Positions 1 to 10,919 of a stretch of DNA of 64,000 nucleotides are shown here, one piece after another. Position numbers and translations under genes: made by a program. The stretch lies in contig OY757011.1 of the NCBI GenBank assembly GCA_963580285.1, positions 119,962,440-120,026,439 of the forward strand, in the 5' to 3' direction. The notes below the pieces were generated by a model. The model did not search any database and was not told the DNA's origin. It saw nothing but the letters and a program-made list of their open reading frames with translations. Position 1 is the stretch's first letter. The number at the start of each line of letters is the position of its first letter. The stretch is from Lucinisca nassula (taxonomy: Eukaryota; Mollusca; Bivalvia; Lucinida; Lucinidae).

Positions 1-119
1 ACCGAGAATGCAGCCAGTTAATTGCGAAACACAATACAATCTGCTGCCCATATTAGTTACATTAATTATAATTCCTCATCCAGGTGTTAAGCTAATGTAA
101 ATTGGTTTCAGAGGATGCA

Positions 120-250
120 ACACCTTTAAATGTATTTTGCATTCTATATAGTGTCTCTATAATCGGTGAGCCTTAGACAATTTTATAGGGACGAGCTTCA
201 GCGAGCCCCTATGAAATTGTCGCGGCGAACCGATTATATTTTATTATTAA
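120..250. repeat. Imperfect foldback, about 35-bp arms
   Basis: The segment from CTATAATCGGT near 161 to ACCGATTATA near 231 folds on itself: the left arm holds GACAATTTTATAGGG and the right arm CCCCTATGAAATTGTC. Arms differ at several positions and the loop is about 15 nt. It looks like a small MITE or an isolated hairpin. I recognise no family name and see no clear target duplication. Confidence 0.6.
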
Positions 251-299
251 AGACACTAATCATATATTTAGTTTATGACAACTCAAAACAATCAATGGG

Positions 300-760
300 T
301 TTCGCAATAATTAAGCAAATTTAAGCAAATAAGACAACAGACAGCGTGGCATGTAAACGACATTCAGTGCCATGGCGCGCACACGTTGAATAACGTGACG
401 TCAAATAGTGCTAAGTTTCTGACGTCACTACGCCACAGAGATGTTGAAAACAACATGGACTCTCGAATAAAAGTTTCTAAGCGCTTTACATTCTGTATAA
501 AATCTGCAAATAAATAGTTTATTTTAGCTTTAGAAATTATTTTCGAGGTTGAGACGCAACCGCAGCAGCAGTGCGCAATTATTCCAACGGACCATTCAAA
601 CCAAGAAAGCCCGATAAGGTTAGAGGTTAGCTTAAAATTATTAAAATCTGATTAAATAAATATTGCAGAGATTATAACGTGTTGTTTGGTTGTTTTCCCG
701 TGTATAAAAGGTTGCATGTTATTGCTTGCATTTGCGAAGTAGGGACCTGAAAAGTAGGTC
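300..760. other. Unassigned single-copy-like stretch with two CRE-like sites
   Basis: No coding frame or repeat recognised. TGACGTCA occurs at 396-403 and again at 420-427, 24 bp apart, in a locally CpG-richer patch. A short ATG frame follows near 453 but stops within about 16 codons. Confidence 0.4.
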
Positions 761-917
761 CGGTCTATAAACGGTTCCTAGACGTATTATAGGTCAGTAG
801 GAGGTATTATAGGTCACTACCGATTATAGCGTGCAATTATTCGACCCCCTTTATTAGGTTACTAGAATGCCTGGTTGCGGTATAAATTCCTTATCGATAG
901 CTCTCTACTGCTGACTG

Positions 918-1075
918 AAAGGATTTCTAGACACTTCGGCCCCACTACCACCTAGGCCCCTAGATAGGTCGGTCCAAAACCAGGTCAGCCCTAGACACTT
1001 CGGCCCTAGACAACTAGGCCCCACTGTCACCTCGGCCACTAGACACCTCCGCCCCATAGACACCTCGGCACCACA
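918..1075. repeat. Degenerate minisatellite, CTAGACACTTCGGCCC units
   Basis: Variants of a roughly 18-26-bp unit (CTAGACACTTCGGCCCC, CTAGACACCTCCGCCCC and shortened forms) recur about six times. It differs in composition from the AT-rich flanks. Confidence 0.6.
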
Positions 1076-1163
1076 TTTGATATATGTGGGGGTATGGGCA
1101 TTTATGCAGACATGTGATACTGCTGAACAAAGGCTCTTTTGGCGAATAGATTAGGAGATGGGG

Positions 1164-1272
1164 AGAAGCCTCCGCGGTGTAGTGGATTAGCTATCTGCCT
1201 CATAAACTAGGGGTTGTGGGTTCGATCCAGGGCTTCTCTGGACTTTCGGTGAGTCTTTAAACCGAGGTCCCG
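1164..1272 (+). mobile_element. SINE-T head (tRNA-derived), truncated
   Basis: The sequence GAAGCCTCCGCGGTGTAGTGG then GGTTCGATCCAGGGCTTCTC gives RNA polymerase III A-box- and B-box-like blocks. It is followed by GACTTTCGGTGAGTCTTTAAACC, as in better copies at 27058 and 57812. The usual 3' tail is missing; a PLE fragment begins directly after GGTCCCGTCT. Confidence 0.8.
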
Positions 1273-1755
1273 TCTGGTAGTTAACCGATCACGGTTAACA
1301 ACTGTGCTTCCCTCGATAATTGCACGCCGGTGGGTCAGGCCTCAGATTCTATGACGGTTCCAGCATAAAGGCTTACTGAGAATTAGAATTTAATTTTGTG
1401 TAATGTTAGTTGGTTCCTGATGCTCTGTTTCTGGTCGGGCCCATCGGAGTGTTACTGTTGGTTTTCTTTTGCTCCAGCATTTAAGTTATTTCTTGCTGTC
1501 GAGTCCTCATCGTTGTTTCTTTGATTTTTGTGTTCTTGGAGATGTTGAACTGGTGAGTTTGGGAGCCTTCATGCGTAATTTTGGGATAGCCGTCGCACAA
1601 TTTATGGACAAACAAACTGTCCATTTGACTTTCTATTTACGATTTATTTATAATAGCCTCGATTTATGTGCGTACTCCTTCCCTTTGGTGTCTTAGACGG
1701 AAGGGAATAAGGCAAGTGTATCGCTTCTTGATCACTGCCTACTCTTCTGTTTGCT
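1273..1755 (+). mobile_element. PLE retroelement, 5'-truncated 3' end (copy P1)
   Basis: The first ~100 bp still encode the C-terminus of the PLE protein (ITVNNCASLDNCTPVG, then QASDSMTVPA and stop at about 1373), matching the copy at 18202. The 3' UTR follows, including GTTGGTTTTCTTTTGCTCCA and TTGTGTTCTTGGAGATGTTG, ending in the family terminus GATCACTGCCTACTCTTCTG. An HP-A element starts at the next base. Confidence 0.75.
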
Positions 1756-2036
1756 CATTACGAAAACACGCCTATACAAATACATTGTAAACTTTACCGC
1801 CGAAAAAAACGAAAATTTTAAGATGAAAAACTGTGATATTTTTCTTAGTTCTGCTCAAAATACAGATTGTGGGTAGTCGTAAGAACCGCCTCATCGTGGC
1901 GGTTCTAACGAGTACCCACAATCTATATTTTAGAGCAGAAATAAGAAAATTAAGGTTTACTCCTGTAAACCCCAGTTTTACTGTATAAACGTGGGGTTCA
2001 AGGGGGTAAAATTTATATAGGCATGTTTTCGTGATG
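1756..2036 (+). mobile_element. HP-A foldback element, complete
   Basis: Starts CATTACGAAAACACGCC and ends GCATGTTTTCGTGATG. The central palindrome spans about 1841-1935, with TTCTGCTCAAAATA and GTGGGTA in one arm and the complement in the other. A side hairpin AACCCC...GGGGTT lies at about 1966-2000. Reference copy for the plus orientation. Confidence 0.9.
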
Positions 2037-2415
2037 TAAAGTGATGAAAAGGCGTTACTGGCACAAAGCTTTGTTATCAACCGTTTTGGTTGATGTTAAA
2101 AGCAGCGAAACCTGTGAAGTATTTTTTTTTTCTACTTGAGTTCTGAAACTAGTTTCTTGATCGCCCTAACGATTTGCGAAGCCGTCTGGATCGATCAATG
2201 ATTATTTAATCATTCTGTAATATATTGAGAGCTAGACGGAATCTCTTCTTGTTCGGCATAACATAATCATACAATAAAGTAACAGGTAATTTGATTGATA
2301 TTATTAATGGGAAATTCTTCCGCGTTGTTACAAAATGGAAGTGTTATTTGACAGCGTTGAAAACACTCATAAACTGGCGTCAAAAACAGCCAACGCACGA
2401 CAAAATCTGCAATAA

Positions 2416-2491
2416 GGCCTGTGCGACCAGCAAAGACTCAGATCAGCCTGCGCATCCGCGCAGTCTGATCAGAGTCTTCGCTGTTCGCCTG
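2416..2491. repeat. Near-perfect hairpin, tip CTGCGC-ATCC-GCGCAG
   Basis: Arms of about 34 bp: GCGACCAGCAAAGACTCAG then GATCAGCCTGCGC pair with GCGCAGTCTGATC then AGAGTCTTCGCTGTTCGC. The loop is ATCC. Related hairpins with the same tip occur at 39705 and 48583. No coding role seen. Confidence 0.85.
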
Positions 2492-2690
2492 GGCCTTCTA
2501 TAGCTTCTGGGTTATTCATAGGGCAACAAGAGAATGCTCCTACCAGGCTGACCAGACGAGTCGGGGAAACTGAGCCTTCCACCACAGCACGGGTCTTATG
2601 GTAGGTTTTGTTATGTTAACACTCGTGCAAGACAACATTATATTCCATGGCTGCTCAATCACATCGTTCATCCGTAGAACTAGTGTTTAA

Positions 2691-2724
2691 ACAACAACAA
2701 CAACCATAACAACAACAACAGCAT
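2691..2724. repeat. (AAC)n microsatellite
   Basis: Runs of CAA/AAC with one CCATAA interruption. Confidence 0.8.
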
Positions 2725-2970
2725 ACATTTTGGGTCTTCGTTAGAACGAGCTTATGTAGGCGATTCTAAATAGTACCCACAATGAATGGATTTAAGCAAA
2801 CATAATGGAAAGAATGTTTACCCTTGTAAAATAGAGGTGAAGGCAATGATCAGGACCTACCGAGACGGTTCTAACGGGTGCCAGCAATCTGTGTTTATCA
2901 GATTTTTTGTTTCGTAGTTGTTTTTGTGGTAAGCTCCGACATATATTTAAATAGGAGTGCTTTCGTGATG
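2725..2970 (+). mobile_element. Decayed HP-A with a tiny PLE 3' tail inside
   Basis: The right end AAATAGGAGTGCTTTCGTGATG and scattered core pieces (GTACCCACAATG, GACGGTTCTAACGGGTGCC) mark a worn HP-A. The core is interrupted at 2828-2860 by TAGAGGTGAAGGCAATGATC, the complement of the PLE 3' terminus, so a PLE tail of about 30 bp appears to have landed here. Confidence 0.55.
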
Positions 2971-3010
2971 TGAACATATTTTTCTCATGATGTACTCGTG
3001 TACAAATTAT

Positions 3011-3012
<2 letters not shown>

Positions 3013-3067
<55 letters not shown>
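3013..3067. repeat. (CT)n microsatellite
   Basis: Uninterrupted CT dinucleotides. It sits exactly where the 3' terminus of the adjacent minus-strand PLE copy should be. Confidence 0.97.
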
Positions 3068-3069
<2 letters not shown>

Positions 3070-4130
3070 GGAATCGATACAATAAAAACCCACAGCTCTC
3101 ATCAGAGACAACAAAGGGAAAGAAACATTAGACCCCAATGTAAACATCAAAAGGAAAGCCAAAAGGATAGTCACTTTCGCGCAAAATGGCCAATTGGCTA
3201 TCAAAAAAAATATATAAAAAATATAAGCGATACACACACTCAAAGACAAACCACAACAAAAATACACCGCGAGAGAAGAACCGCATTGGAACGGTCAGTG
3301 ACATAAATTCCACTTGGGTGCTAAAATCGATTTTACGCGGCCGAAATCCTCACCCTTACTTCCGTCGCAATTTAGACACACAATTTGTTCAGTCCGCATT
3401 AAGGCCGCCTAAGTCATGGAGCAAAAGAAAACCAACAGTTTGACACCGACGGGCCCGACCAGTGACAGAGCACCAGGCACCAACAAACATTACATAAAAT
3501 TAAATTCTCTCTAATTCTTAGTAAGCCTTTAAGCTGGAACCGGCAAAGTATCTGAGGCCCGACCCGCCGGCACGCAACCAAAGAGGGAAGCAAAGCCGTC
3601 AACCGCGACCGGGCCAACCACCACGCATGCAGTCCGTCGTATAACATTTATCTTGCACCCAATCTTCTCATATCGAAGAATGATTCCACGAAATTGGTTG
3701 TTGAAGTCACCGTAATCATATACTTTTTCTGAATCCATATACTAAGCCATTACAAAACTCGTGTTCCGATAGACTCCGCTGCAGAAGAGATTTAAGTCCA
3801 ACATTGAATTTTGAAATTAAATCGGAATGGCGTCTATAAAATTTTGAAAAGTCCCCGCGCAGCCCACGACAGCGACAATCCTGATTAAGAAGTTTAGCAG
3901 TTAACAATTTATTACGAGTGTTGAAGTCAATTACATGACAAGACACTCTGGCAAAACGAATTAACTGTGTAATATAAACGCCACTTGATGCCGAAATCCG
4001 AAATCATCGCGTTTATCATAAATTTCGCAGGAAACACACCCACAGACAGACGCAAATCCCAAAAACGGGGCCTCTGTATCAGAAGAATTTACTTTTATCA
4101 GGGTATTCGTTATACAGATTTGTTCGAGTA
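3068..4130 (-). mobile_element. PLE retroelement, 5'-truncated (copy P3)
   Basis: Reading right to left, protein-like sequence runs from about 4130 to 3530, then a 3' UTR shared with copies at 7195, 18202, 28395 and 52301. The last bases of the family terminus are replaced by the CT repeat. The left side of the reverse transcriptase is absent. Confidence 0.8.
3529..4130 (-). pseudogene. Decayed C-terminal half of PLE-type reverse transcriptase protein
   Basis: In pieces on the minus strand I read CEIYDKRDDFGF (about 3990-4030), then VIDFNTRNKLLTAKLL (about 3890-3940), then SKFYRRHSDLISKFNVGLKSLLQ, then NNQFRGIILRYEKIGCKINV, ending AGRASDTLPVPA and stop at 3529. The order matches the intact-order copy at 18765-19485. 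The part before this region is lost, and frameshifts separate the blocks near 3720 and 3950. The block after the reverse transcriptase has no GIY-YIG or other endonuclease motif that I can see. A role in target-primed reverse transcription is inferred from family type only. Confidence 0.7.
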
Positions 4131-4284
4131 AAACTTGTTTTTATCTTGCTCCAAACAGAACTTTTGATGCTCAGTAAAATCGTCTCATTGACCTATTAGG
4201 TTTTGCTTGCAATTCTCACAATCTATGTTCTGAAAGAAGCAGATTTTAGGAAATAGCAACTTCTTAACCCACTATTGTTTGAAA

Positions 4285-4560
4285 ACTAATTTATCATATG
4301 ATGTCGCGTCTGCGAATTTAGTACGAACATGTAATAAATTCGATAATCCACTAGAGGGTTAAATATGCAAATCAGTTAGATACGCTCCGTAACGCTACAT
4401 GTACTACGTCCTTAACGACGTCGCGTTTACTTATGGCGGAATAGTGACAAAAATTCCCTATTAAATGCGTTTTAATTGGCATTTGATAAATAGAATCTGG
4501 CATTCGTGCTCATGTATTATTGAATTTATTAAACGAGGTGAGGTAAAGGGATAAAATACT
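4285..4560 (+). repeat. Repeat family C, partial copy
   Basis: Shares TTCGATAATCCACTAG, ATGCAAAT.AGTTAGATACG, GACGTCGCGTTTACT and GTATTATTGAATTTATTAAACG with copies at 27000 (inverted) and 58362. The family contains the palindrome CCACTAGTGG and, in better copies, an internal foldback AAAAGGGATAAAATGC / GCATTTTATCCC. No terminal inverted repeat or coding capacity seen. Confidence 0.7.
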
Positions 4561-4724
4561 TTATAGCACAAACTACACTGACCAGCAGAATGAGTCACCA
4601 CAGGTAGCTCTCTAACACGGAAAAATGCCATTGAGCTATTTTTAGTAACCTTGGCTCAAGGAGGTTTGCTACGCGTATGCTATAAAGTAAAAACATGTAA
4701 TAGTTTAAATCCTCTGTCGCGAAG

Positions 4725-6930
4725 CGGAGTGGAGATTATAGGAATCGCCTTTGTCTGTCAGTCTATCCGTCCGTCCGTCCGTGCGTATATCTGTCAGTAA
4801 CACTTTCTTGTCCGCTCAATATCTCATGGAACCTTTTATAGGTTTTCATTAAATGTTGGTAAAACATTCCCCTTGGTGAGCTGATGTGCAGAACCTATAA
4901 ATAAACCGTGCGGACACAAGGACAAGATCACAGTTGAAGGTCACAAGTTTGAGCATTCAATTTTTGTCCGTTCCATATCTCCTTCAGCCCTGGAAGGATA
5001 TTCATGAAATTTTGGTCGGATGTTTGCCTAAGTAAAATGATGTGCTGGACCCATAATTCAACCATATAGTCTCATGGTGAAGCTCACATGTTTGAGCCTT
5101 GAATTTCATGTCGTCTATATCTCTTACCCCTGGAACGATTTTCATTATACTTTTGTCACATATTTGCCTCAGTGTGCTGATGCGCAAAACCCGTAACTAC
5201 ACCATGCAGACAATGTTTTCAAGATGTAGTTGTTGATAATATTATCTTATTCTTAAAAGAAAATGGACTTTTTCATAAGATTTAATTTTGTTTCAGATTT
5301 TTATACATTATCATTCTGACTTTTTTAACTTTTAATATCCCCATAATTCTACATAGTTTCTAATCATTAACCGATTGACGCTTATGACCCACAAAGAGGG
5401 TTGGCGCGTCGTTAAACTCGAAATCATCATCATCATCAGCAGCAGCAGCAGTAGCAGTAGCAGCAGAAGCATCATCATCATCAACACCATGCAGACTCAA
5501 GGTCAATGTCACAGTTGAAGGTCGTGAGTTTGAACCTTAAAGTTTCGTCATTTCATGTCTTCTTAACCCCTGAAAGCATTTTCATTAAACTTTGGTCAGT
5601 TATTGGCTTAAGTACAATGATGTGTAGAACCCATAATTCAATCATTCAAACTCAAGGTAAAAGTCATAATTGAAGGTCACGAGTTTGATCTTCGAATTTG
5701 ATGTCCGTTCCATAAGTCATTTACCCTTTGAAGCATTTCCATTAAAATTTGGTCAGATGATGGCCTAAGTAAGATAATGTGCAGAACCCATAAGTCAACA
5801 ATGCTGACTCAAGGTGAAGGTCAGAGTTGAAGTCCGCTCCGTATCTCATAAACCCTTCTATAGCTTTTCATTAAACCTAGGTCAAATAACCACTACAATG
5901 AGCTGATGCTCAGAACCAATAAATAAACCATGCAGCTTGAAGGTCACAGTTGACGGTCAAAAGTTTGAGCCTGGAATTGTTTGTCGGTTCCATATCTCAT
6001 TTACCTCTTGTGAGATTTTCATTACAGTTTGGTCAAATATTTACCAAAGTGAGATGATGTGTAGAACTCATGATTCAACCATGTCAACTCGGGGTGAAGG
6101 TTACAATTGAAGGTCACGAGTTTGAGCCTTGAATTTCATGCCCGCTCTACATCTCGTTTACTCCTGGCAAGATTTTCATTAAACTTTGGCCAAATATTTG
6201 CCTCAGTGTGCTTATGTGCAGCTCCCGTAACTACACCATGCAGACTAAGATCGAGGGCAGAACTGAAGGTCACGTGTTTGAACCTTAAATTTTTTGTCAT
6301 TCCACATCTCATTTACCCGTTAAACTTTGATCAATTGTTGGCCTAAGTGACAAGCTCTGCAGAACCTATAAATCAACCATGCCAATTCAAGGTGAAGGTC
6401 ACAATTGAAGGTAACGTATTTGAGCTTTGATAATTTTCCTTTCCATGATTCCTTTACTCCTTGAAGGATATGCATTACACTTTGGTCAATGGCTGGCCTA
6501 AGTGATATGATGTATAGAACTCATAAATCTACCATGCCAACTGAAGGTGAAAGGCACAACCGAAGGTAACGAGTTGAATTTTGATTTTTTGTCCACTCCA
6601 TAAGTCCTTTACCACATGAAGGATTTGCATTAAACTTTGGTCAAATGTTGGCCTAAGTAAGATGATTTGCAGAACCCATAAGCCAACCATGCTGACTAAA
6701 GACAAAGACCACAGTTGTAGGGCACGAGTTTGAGCTTTGAATTTACTGTACGCTCTGTATTGCTTTTAGCCCTTGAATGATGTTCATTAAAGTTTGGTCA
6801 AATATTTGCATCAGTGCGCTGATGTGCAGAACCCATAACCACACCATGATAAAACAAGGTCAATGTCACAATTGAAGGTCATGAAACTGCGAATGGGATA
6901 TAGCTGTCACTCAGACGGCTTTCTTGTTAA
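4725..6930 (+). repeat. Tandem array, about 13 units of ~155 bp
   Basis: Each unit carries a version of GTCCGCTCCATATCTC, TTTCATTAAACTTTGGTCA, GATGTGCAGAACCCATAA and AAGGTCACAGTTGAAGGTCA. The GCAGAACC landmark falls at about 4890, 5043, 5181, 5622, 5778, 5907, 6061, 6218, 6358, 6512, 6669 and 6824. The array is preceded by a cap (CCTCTGTCGCGAAGCGGAG, 4712) and a short (GTCC)n tract at 4766-4782. A 5220-5480 segment interrupts it. Small open frames in it are by-products. Confidence 0.9.
5220..5485. repeat. AT-rich interruption and (ATC)n/(AGC)n microsatellite within the array
   Basis: The 155-bp periodicity stops at about 5220 and resumes at about 5486. The gap holds unassigned AT-rich sequence, then CATCATCATC, GCAGCAGCAG and GTAGCAGTAGC runs from about 5425. 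Confidence 0.7.
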
Positions 6931-7194
6931 ACTTTAATTTGACTCTTTAACCTTGTTTTTGCATTACTTTCAAAGCTCATCATTGCATAAATTTATTTTC
7001 TATCTACAGTGTAGCTCTTTAGAATGCTGTTTTTGGCAAGTACAACGACGAGTCAATCTTTGGGTGTCACTTGTGTTGTATCAGAGAGGAAGGTAGAAAA
7101 CAGATAAAATAGGCAGTGGGGGATTTTAAGTAGTATAGGGTAGAATTAGGAAAGAAATTCTGAAACAGGATACAATTATTTCCTATGTGAAATA

Positions 7195-7735
7195 GAAATG
7201 AAGGCAAAGATCAGGAATCGATACACCTTACCCTCATCTCCCACCAGAGACACCAAAGGGAAAGAAACATGAACCTGTAATAGCTAGACCCTTATGGAAA
7301 CGCAAAGGGACAGTTACTTTTCCACAAAAAGGTCAGTTGGATAGCCAAAATAAAAATATATAAGCGATACACAAATTCAAAGACGAACTATAACAAAAGT
7401 AAACCGCGACAGAAGAAGCGCTATGGGGCGGATAGACTGGAATGAGTCCAAAAGTTTAACCAATATCTTCTCATTTGTATTAGCATTGATTTATATTATT
7501 CTCCTCTCTAAGACTTTCTAATCTCCAAAACTTTTGAGCTGGGTTAAAATTAATAAGCATATTCTAATAAGTGAAATGATTAAATGAATGGACTGTTTCC
7601 AGTCTATGGGACGGACACTGTGTGGGGCTTAAATCGATTTTACGCTAGCGCAATCTGTCGTGGTTTAGACAAATAATTTGTTCAGTCATCATGAAGGCTT
7701 CCTAACTCATCAGTGCAACATCTAGCATAAAACAT
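7195..7735 (-). mobile_element. PLE 3' end, first half of a split copy (P4a)
   Basis: Starts at the family terminus complement (TAGAAATGAAGGCAAAGATC) and carries the usual 3' UTR (ACCAAAGGGAAAGAAACATG, AACCGCGACAGAAG, CTTAAATCGATTTTACGC, CAGTGCAACATCT). A 170-bp segment at about 7427-7598, edged by TAGACTGGAA and TTCCAGTCTA, is an extra insertion. The copy resumes after the tandem array, at 9305. Confidence 0.75.
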
Positions 7736-7740
7736 AAAAA

Positions 7741-9304
7741 ACTAGAGCTGTCAGAGGATCTGACTATAGCCCCGCTTCAGCGCTGTCAGAGAAGAAAGTT
7801 ATTTAAGCTGCAGAGAAAACAGTTATGAACAAGAAATAACTGTTGAAAATTTTACATTATCTGGAAAAACTAAGAGTTGTGAGCCCTTGTCCCTCATTTC
7901 AATGAGTATGATACATTACCAGAATGTCCATGTTTATACTAAATTTCATCTTCCATTTTTCAATGTTCAAAGGGTAATAACTCCTAAAGTAGGCAAATCA
8001 GAGTCAGGGTTCCTGCGCTCTGCACATTGTCTCATGGTGCTTTACACTTGTGTGAAGTGTCATGAAAATATCTCAAATGGTTTGTGAGTTATGGAGCCGA
8101 CACAGTCAAAATTGCCTTTTTAAATGTTCAAAGGGCAATAACTCCTAAAGTAGGCAAACCAGAGTTATGGTTCCTGCACTCTGCACATCATCTCAAGGTG
8201 CTTTTCATTTATTTGAAGTTTCATGAAAATATCAGAAACGGTTATGGAGCGGACATAGTTAAAATTGCCATTTTTTAATATTCAAAAGCCTATAACTGAA
8301 AAAGTAGACAATCCAGAGTTTGCGCTCTGCACACGTAATATGGTGCTTTACATTTGTGTGAAGTTTCATAAAATTATCTCAAACGGTTTTTGAGTTATCG
8401 AGCAAAGACGGCTAAAATTGATATTTTTCAATATTCAAAGGAAAATAACTCAAAAATTAGGCAATCCAGAGTTATGGTTCCTGCACTCTGCACACCATCT
8501 CATGGTGTTTAATGTTTGTGTGAAGTTTCATGAATGGGTTTTAAAGTTATGGAGCGGACACGAAAATTGTTAACAGACACAGACAGACACACAGACAGAC
8601 ACACAGAAAATACGAAAACCAGAGTTATGGTTCTTGCGCTCTGCACATTGTCTCATAGTGCTTAACATTTGTGTGAAGTTTCATGAAATTATCTCAAACG
8701 GTTTTCGAGTTATGAAGCGGACACTGTTAAAATTGCCATTTTTCAATGTTCAAAGGGCAATAACTCCAAAAATAAGCAATGCAGAGTTATGGTTCCTGCG
8801 CTCTGCACATCGTCTCATAGTGCTTAACATTTGTGTGAAGTTTCCTAAAAATATCTCAAACGGTTTTCGAGTTATGAAGCGGACACAATTAAAATTGCCA
8901 TTTTTCAATGTTCAAAGGGCAATAACTCCAAAAGTAGACAATCCACAGTTATAATTCCTTCGCTCTGCACATTGTCTTATGGTGTTTAACATTTGTGTGA
9001 AGTTTCATGAAAATATGTTAAGCAGATACAAAGTTATGGAGCCAACACAAATTAACGGAATCACGGAATTACGGAATTACGGAAAATGTTCAAAGGGCAA
9101 TAACTCCAAAAGTAGGCAATCCACAGTTATAATTCCTTCGCTCTGCACATTGTCTTATGGTGTTTAACATTTGTGTGAAGTTTCATGAAAATATGTTAAG
9201 CAGATACAAAGTTAGGCGCCAACACAAATTAACGGAATCACGGAATGACAGAAGGACATGGCAAATCCAATATAGCCCCACTTTTTCAAAGCGGGGCTAT
9301 AATC
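7741..9304 (+). mobile_element. Tandem-unit element, ~8 units of 150-180 bp with inverted caps
   Basis: Units share GGTTCCTGCGCTCTGCAC, TTGTGTGAAGTTTCATGAAA and TTCAAAGGGCAATAACTCC; the CTCTGCAC landmark recurs near 8011, 8171, 8322, 8483, 8636, 8798, 8959 and 9138. The left cap has CTATAGCCCCGCTT and the right cap AAGCGGGGCTATA, an inverted pair. A (CAGA)n tract lies at about 8577-8605. It interrupts a PLE 3' UTR whose halves lie on both sides. Non-coding; mechanism unknown. Confidence 0.85.
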
Positions 9305-9415
9305 AAACAATTACATAGACGAAACAAGGGTAAGGACTCCACAGCAAGAAATTACTGAAACGCTGGAGCAAAAGAAAGCCAACAGTAAGACTCCGATGGG
9401 CCTAACCGGAGAAAA
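9305..9415 (-). mobile_element. PLE 3' UTR, second half of split copy (P4b)
   Basis: GACGAAACAAGGGTAAGGAC, AACGCTGGAGCAAAAGAAAG and GACTCCGATGGGCC match the same order in the copy at 18600-18720, continuing what broke off at about 7735. Confidence 0.75.
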
Positions 9416-10165
9416 ATATACATTCTGTATGGACATCGATAAGCCAATGGCAGATTGATGCGGTCTATAGAATGAAGAAATATTACTTAGGCGTCAGAAA
9501 CATCCGTGACAATGATGTAAACCTTCAGGTAGAACCATAGTCACATATCTTAGAAAATTATTATGTATACATTCTGGAGCTGTCATACATGTGACAGACA
9601 TTTGGAAGTATTTAAATATCGATTCATTTAATTTGTAAAATATTATGTAGTCGTACATATAACCGACCTTCGTGTATAGCTGCGATACCAGAAACTATGT
9701 GCCCCAACGGGCCATTTGGAAAGTAGTGGCAACGAGTTATATTTTACAAAACTGTTTTATCTGATAAAATCAAAAGCGTTGAAGGCTTTTGTCATTAAAT
9801 GACTATAACTTGTATATGCATTCGAAGCAGACATGGTTTCGAAGAGTGGTAAAAATTTAGAGTACAATTTTAAGCACAGACATTCCAATATTTATTTATG
9901 ACATATTCAAAACCTTGTGAAAAGCTTAGGTTTGGACAACTGAACACTCAACTTATGTCAGGAGTATTAATACCTGAATAAGGTTTGCTTGACAAAATAC
10001 AACCTAAACATCATACGGGAAATTGTCAGGTAGCCCATTTGTGTTCTCAAAAATATTAGTAAACGTCAACAATGAGTATTAAAATCGAAGGAACTTTAAG
10101 CAATTTGCCCTAGACCCCTTTTTGCCAAAGTGGGTGAAGTACATGTAAGACCCTAAGTAAATCCG
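9416..10165. other. No feature recognised
   Basis: AT-rich sequence without a repeat family I can name, a long frame or an RNA gene. Confidence 0.5.
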
Positions 10166-10169
10166 AATA

Positions 10170-10375
10170 CAGTAAAATTCCCCTATTAAGACCACCTAAA
10201 ATTAAGACTAATTCTGCTATAAAAAGCTTAATTGGTAGGTTGCAGTTATTCTGTCTTTGTGTTCTCTGCATACAGTGTAAGCTGGTCAGAGACCACCTTT
10301 TGGACTGTTCAAAAGTGGTCGTAAAGACCACTTTTGAACAGTCCCAAAGATGGTCTTAATATAGGAATTTCACTG
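10170..10375. mobile_element. TIR MITE, CAGT...ACTG ends, pogo/Tigger-like
   Basis: Ends CAGTAAAATTCCCCTATT and AATATAGGAATTTCACTG are inverted repeats of about 27 bp extending into AAGACCACC / GATGGTCTT. An internal palindrome GACTGTTCAAAAGTGGTC / GACCACTTTTGAACAGTC fills the right half. The CAGT start resembles pogo-group ends, but I do not see matching TA duplications. Non-coding, 206 bp. Confidence 0.75.
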
Positions 10376-10504
10376 TTGTTATGCTGCGGCCATTGAATGC
10401 AAGTATGGCGACATTGTGTTACTGCATTATGGATGGAATCCCCAAAAATTGCTGATTTTCGGATTCATGAAATAATTCACTTTGTCTTAGTGGCATGTTA
10501 CATG

Positions 10505-10580
10505 TGTCCTTGCCAGCTCAGTCGGACGCGCAACAGACTGGTGATCAGAAAGTCGCGGGCTCGACAACTACCGGGTGTCT
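10505..10580 (+). mobile_element. tRNA-like SINE head
   Basis: CCAGCTCAGTCGGACGCGC looks like an A-box/D-arm, CAGACTGGTGATCAG an anticodon hairpin, and GTCGCGGGCTCGA a T-arm. It is closely related to the tandem 85-bp units at 22520-23415. The acceptor stem does not pair, so it is not a functional tRNA. Confidence 0.6.
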
Positions 10581-10647
10581 CCCCTCCAAGAAGTCCATTT
10601 GTCCGCTTTTGCCTAAAGAATGCGCTCTATATTGGTTTTCCGCTTAT

Positions 10648-10919
10648 CCTTACGAAAACACTTCAATTCAAATATATTGAAAATTTCACCACCAAAAAAT
10701 GAAATTTTTCAGATATAACTTCTGATGTTATTCATATTTCTGCTAAAACAAAGATTGTTTAAACTCGTTAGAACCGCCTCGGCGAGGCGATTCTCACGAG
10801 TACCCACAATCTATGTTTTTGAGCAGAAATAAAAAATGTACATCCCTGTAAACCTGATTTTTACTGTATAAAATTGGGGTTGAAGTGGATCAAAATTATA
10901 TAGGCATGTTTTCGTGATC
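10648..10919 (+). mobile_element. HP-A foldback element
   Basis: Ends CTTACGAAAACAC and GGCATGTTTTCGTGATC; core palindrome at about 10735-10835 with GAACCGCCTCGGCGAGGCG at the tip. Complete structure. Confidence 0.88.

Noticed and set aside
438..510. Possible first exon beginning ATGGACTCTCG
   Set aside because: Only 16 codons, weak splice context and no downstream exon.
2792..3306. Frames with Arg-Glu or Leu-Ser repeats
   Set aside because: Translation of the CT microsatellite and PLE 3' UTR.
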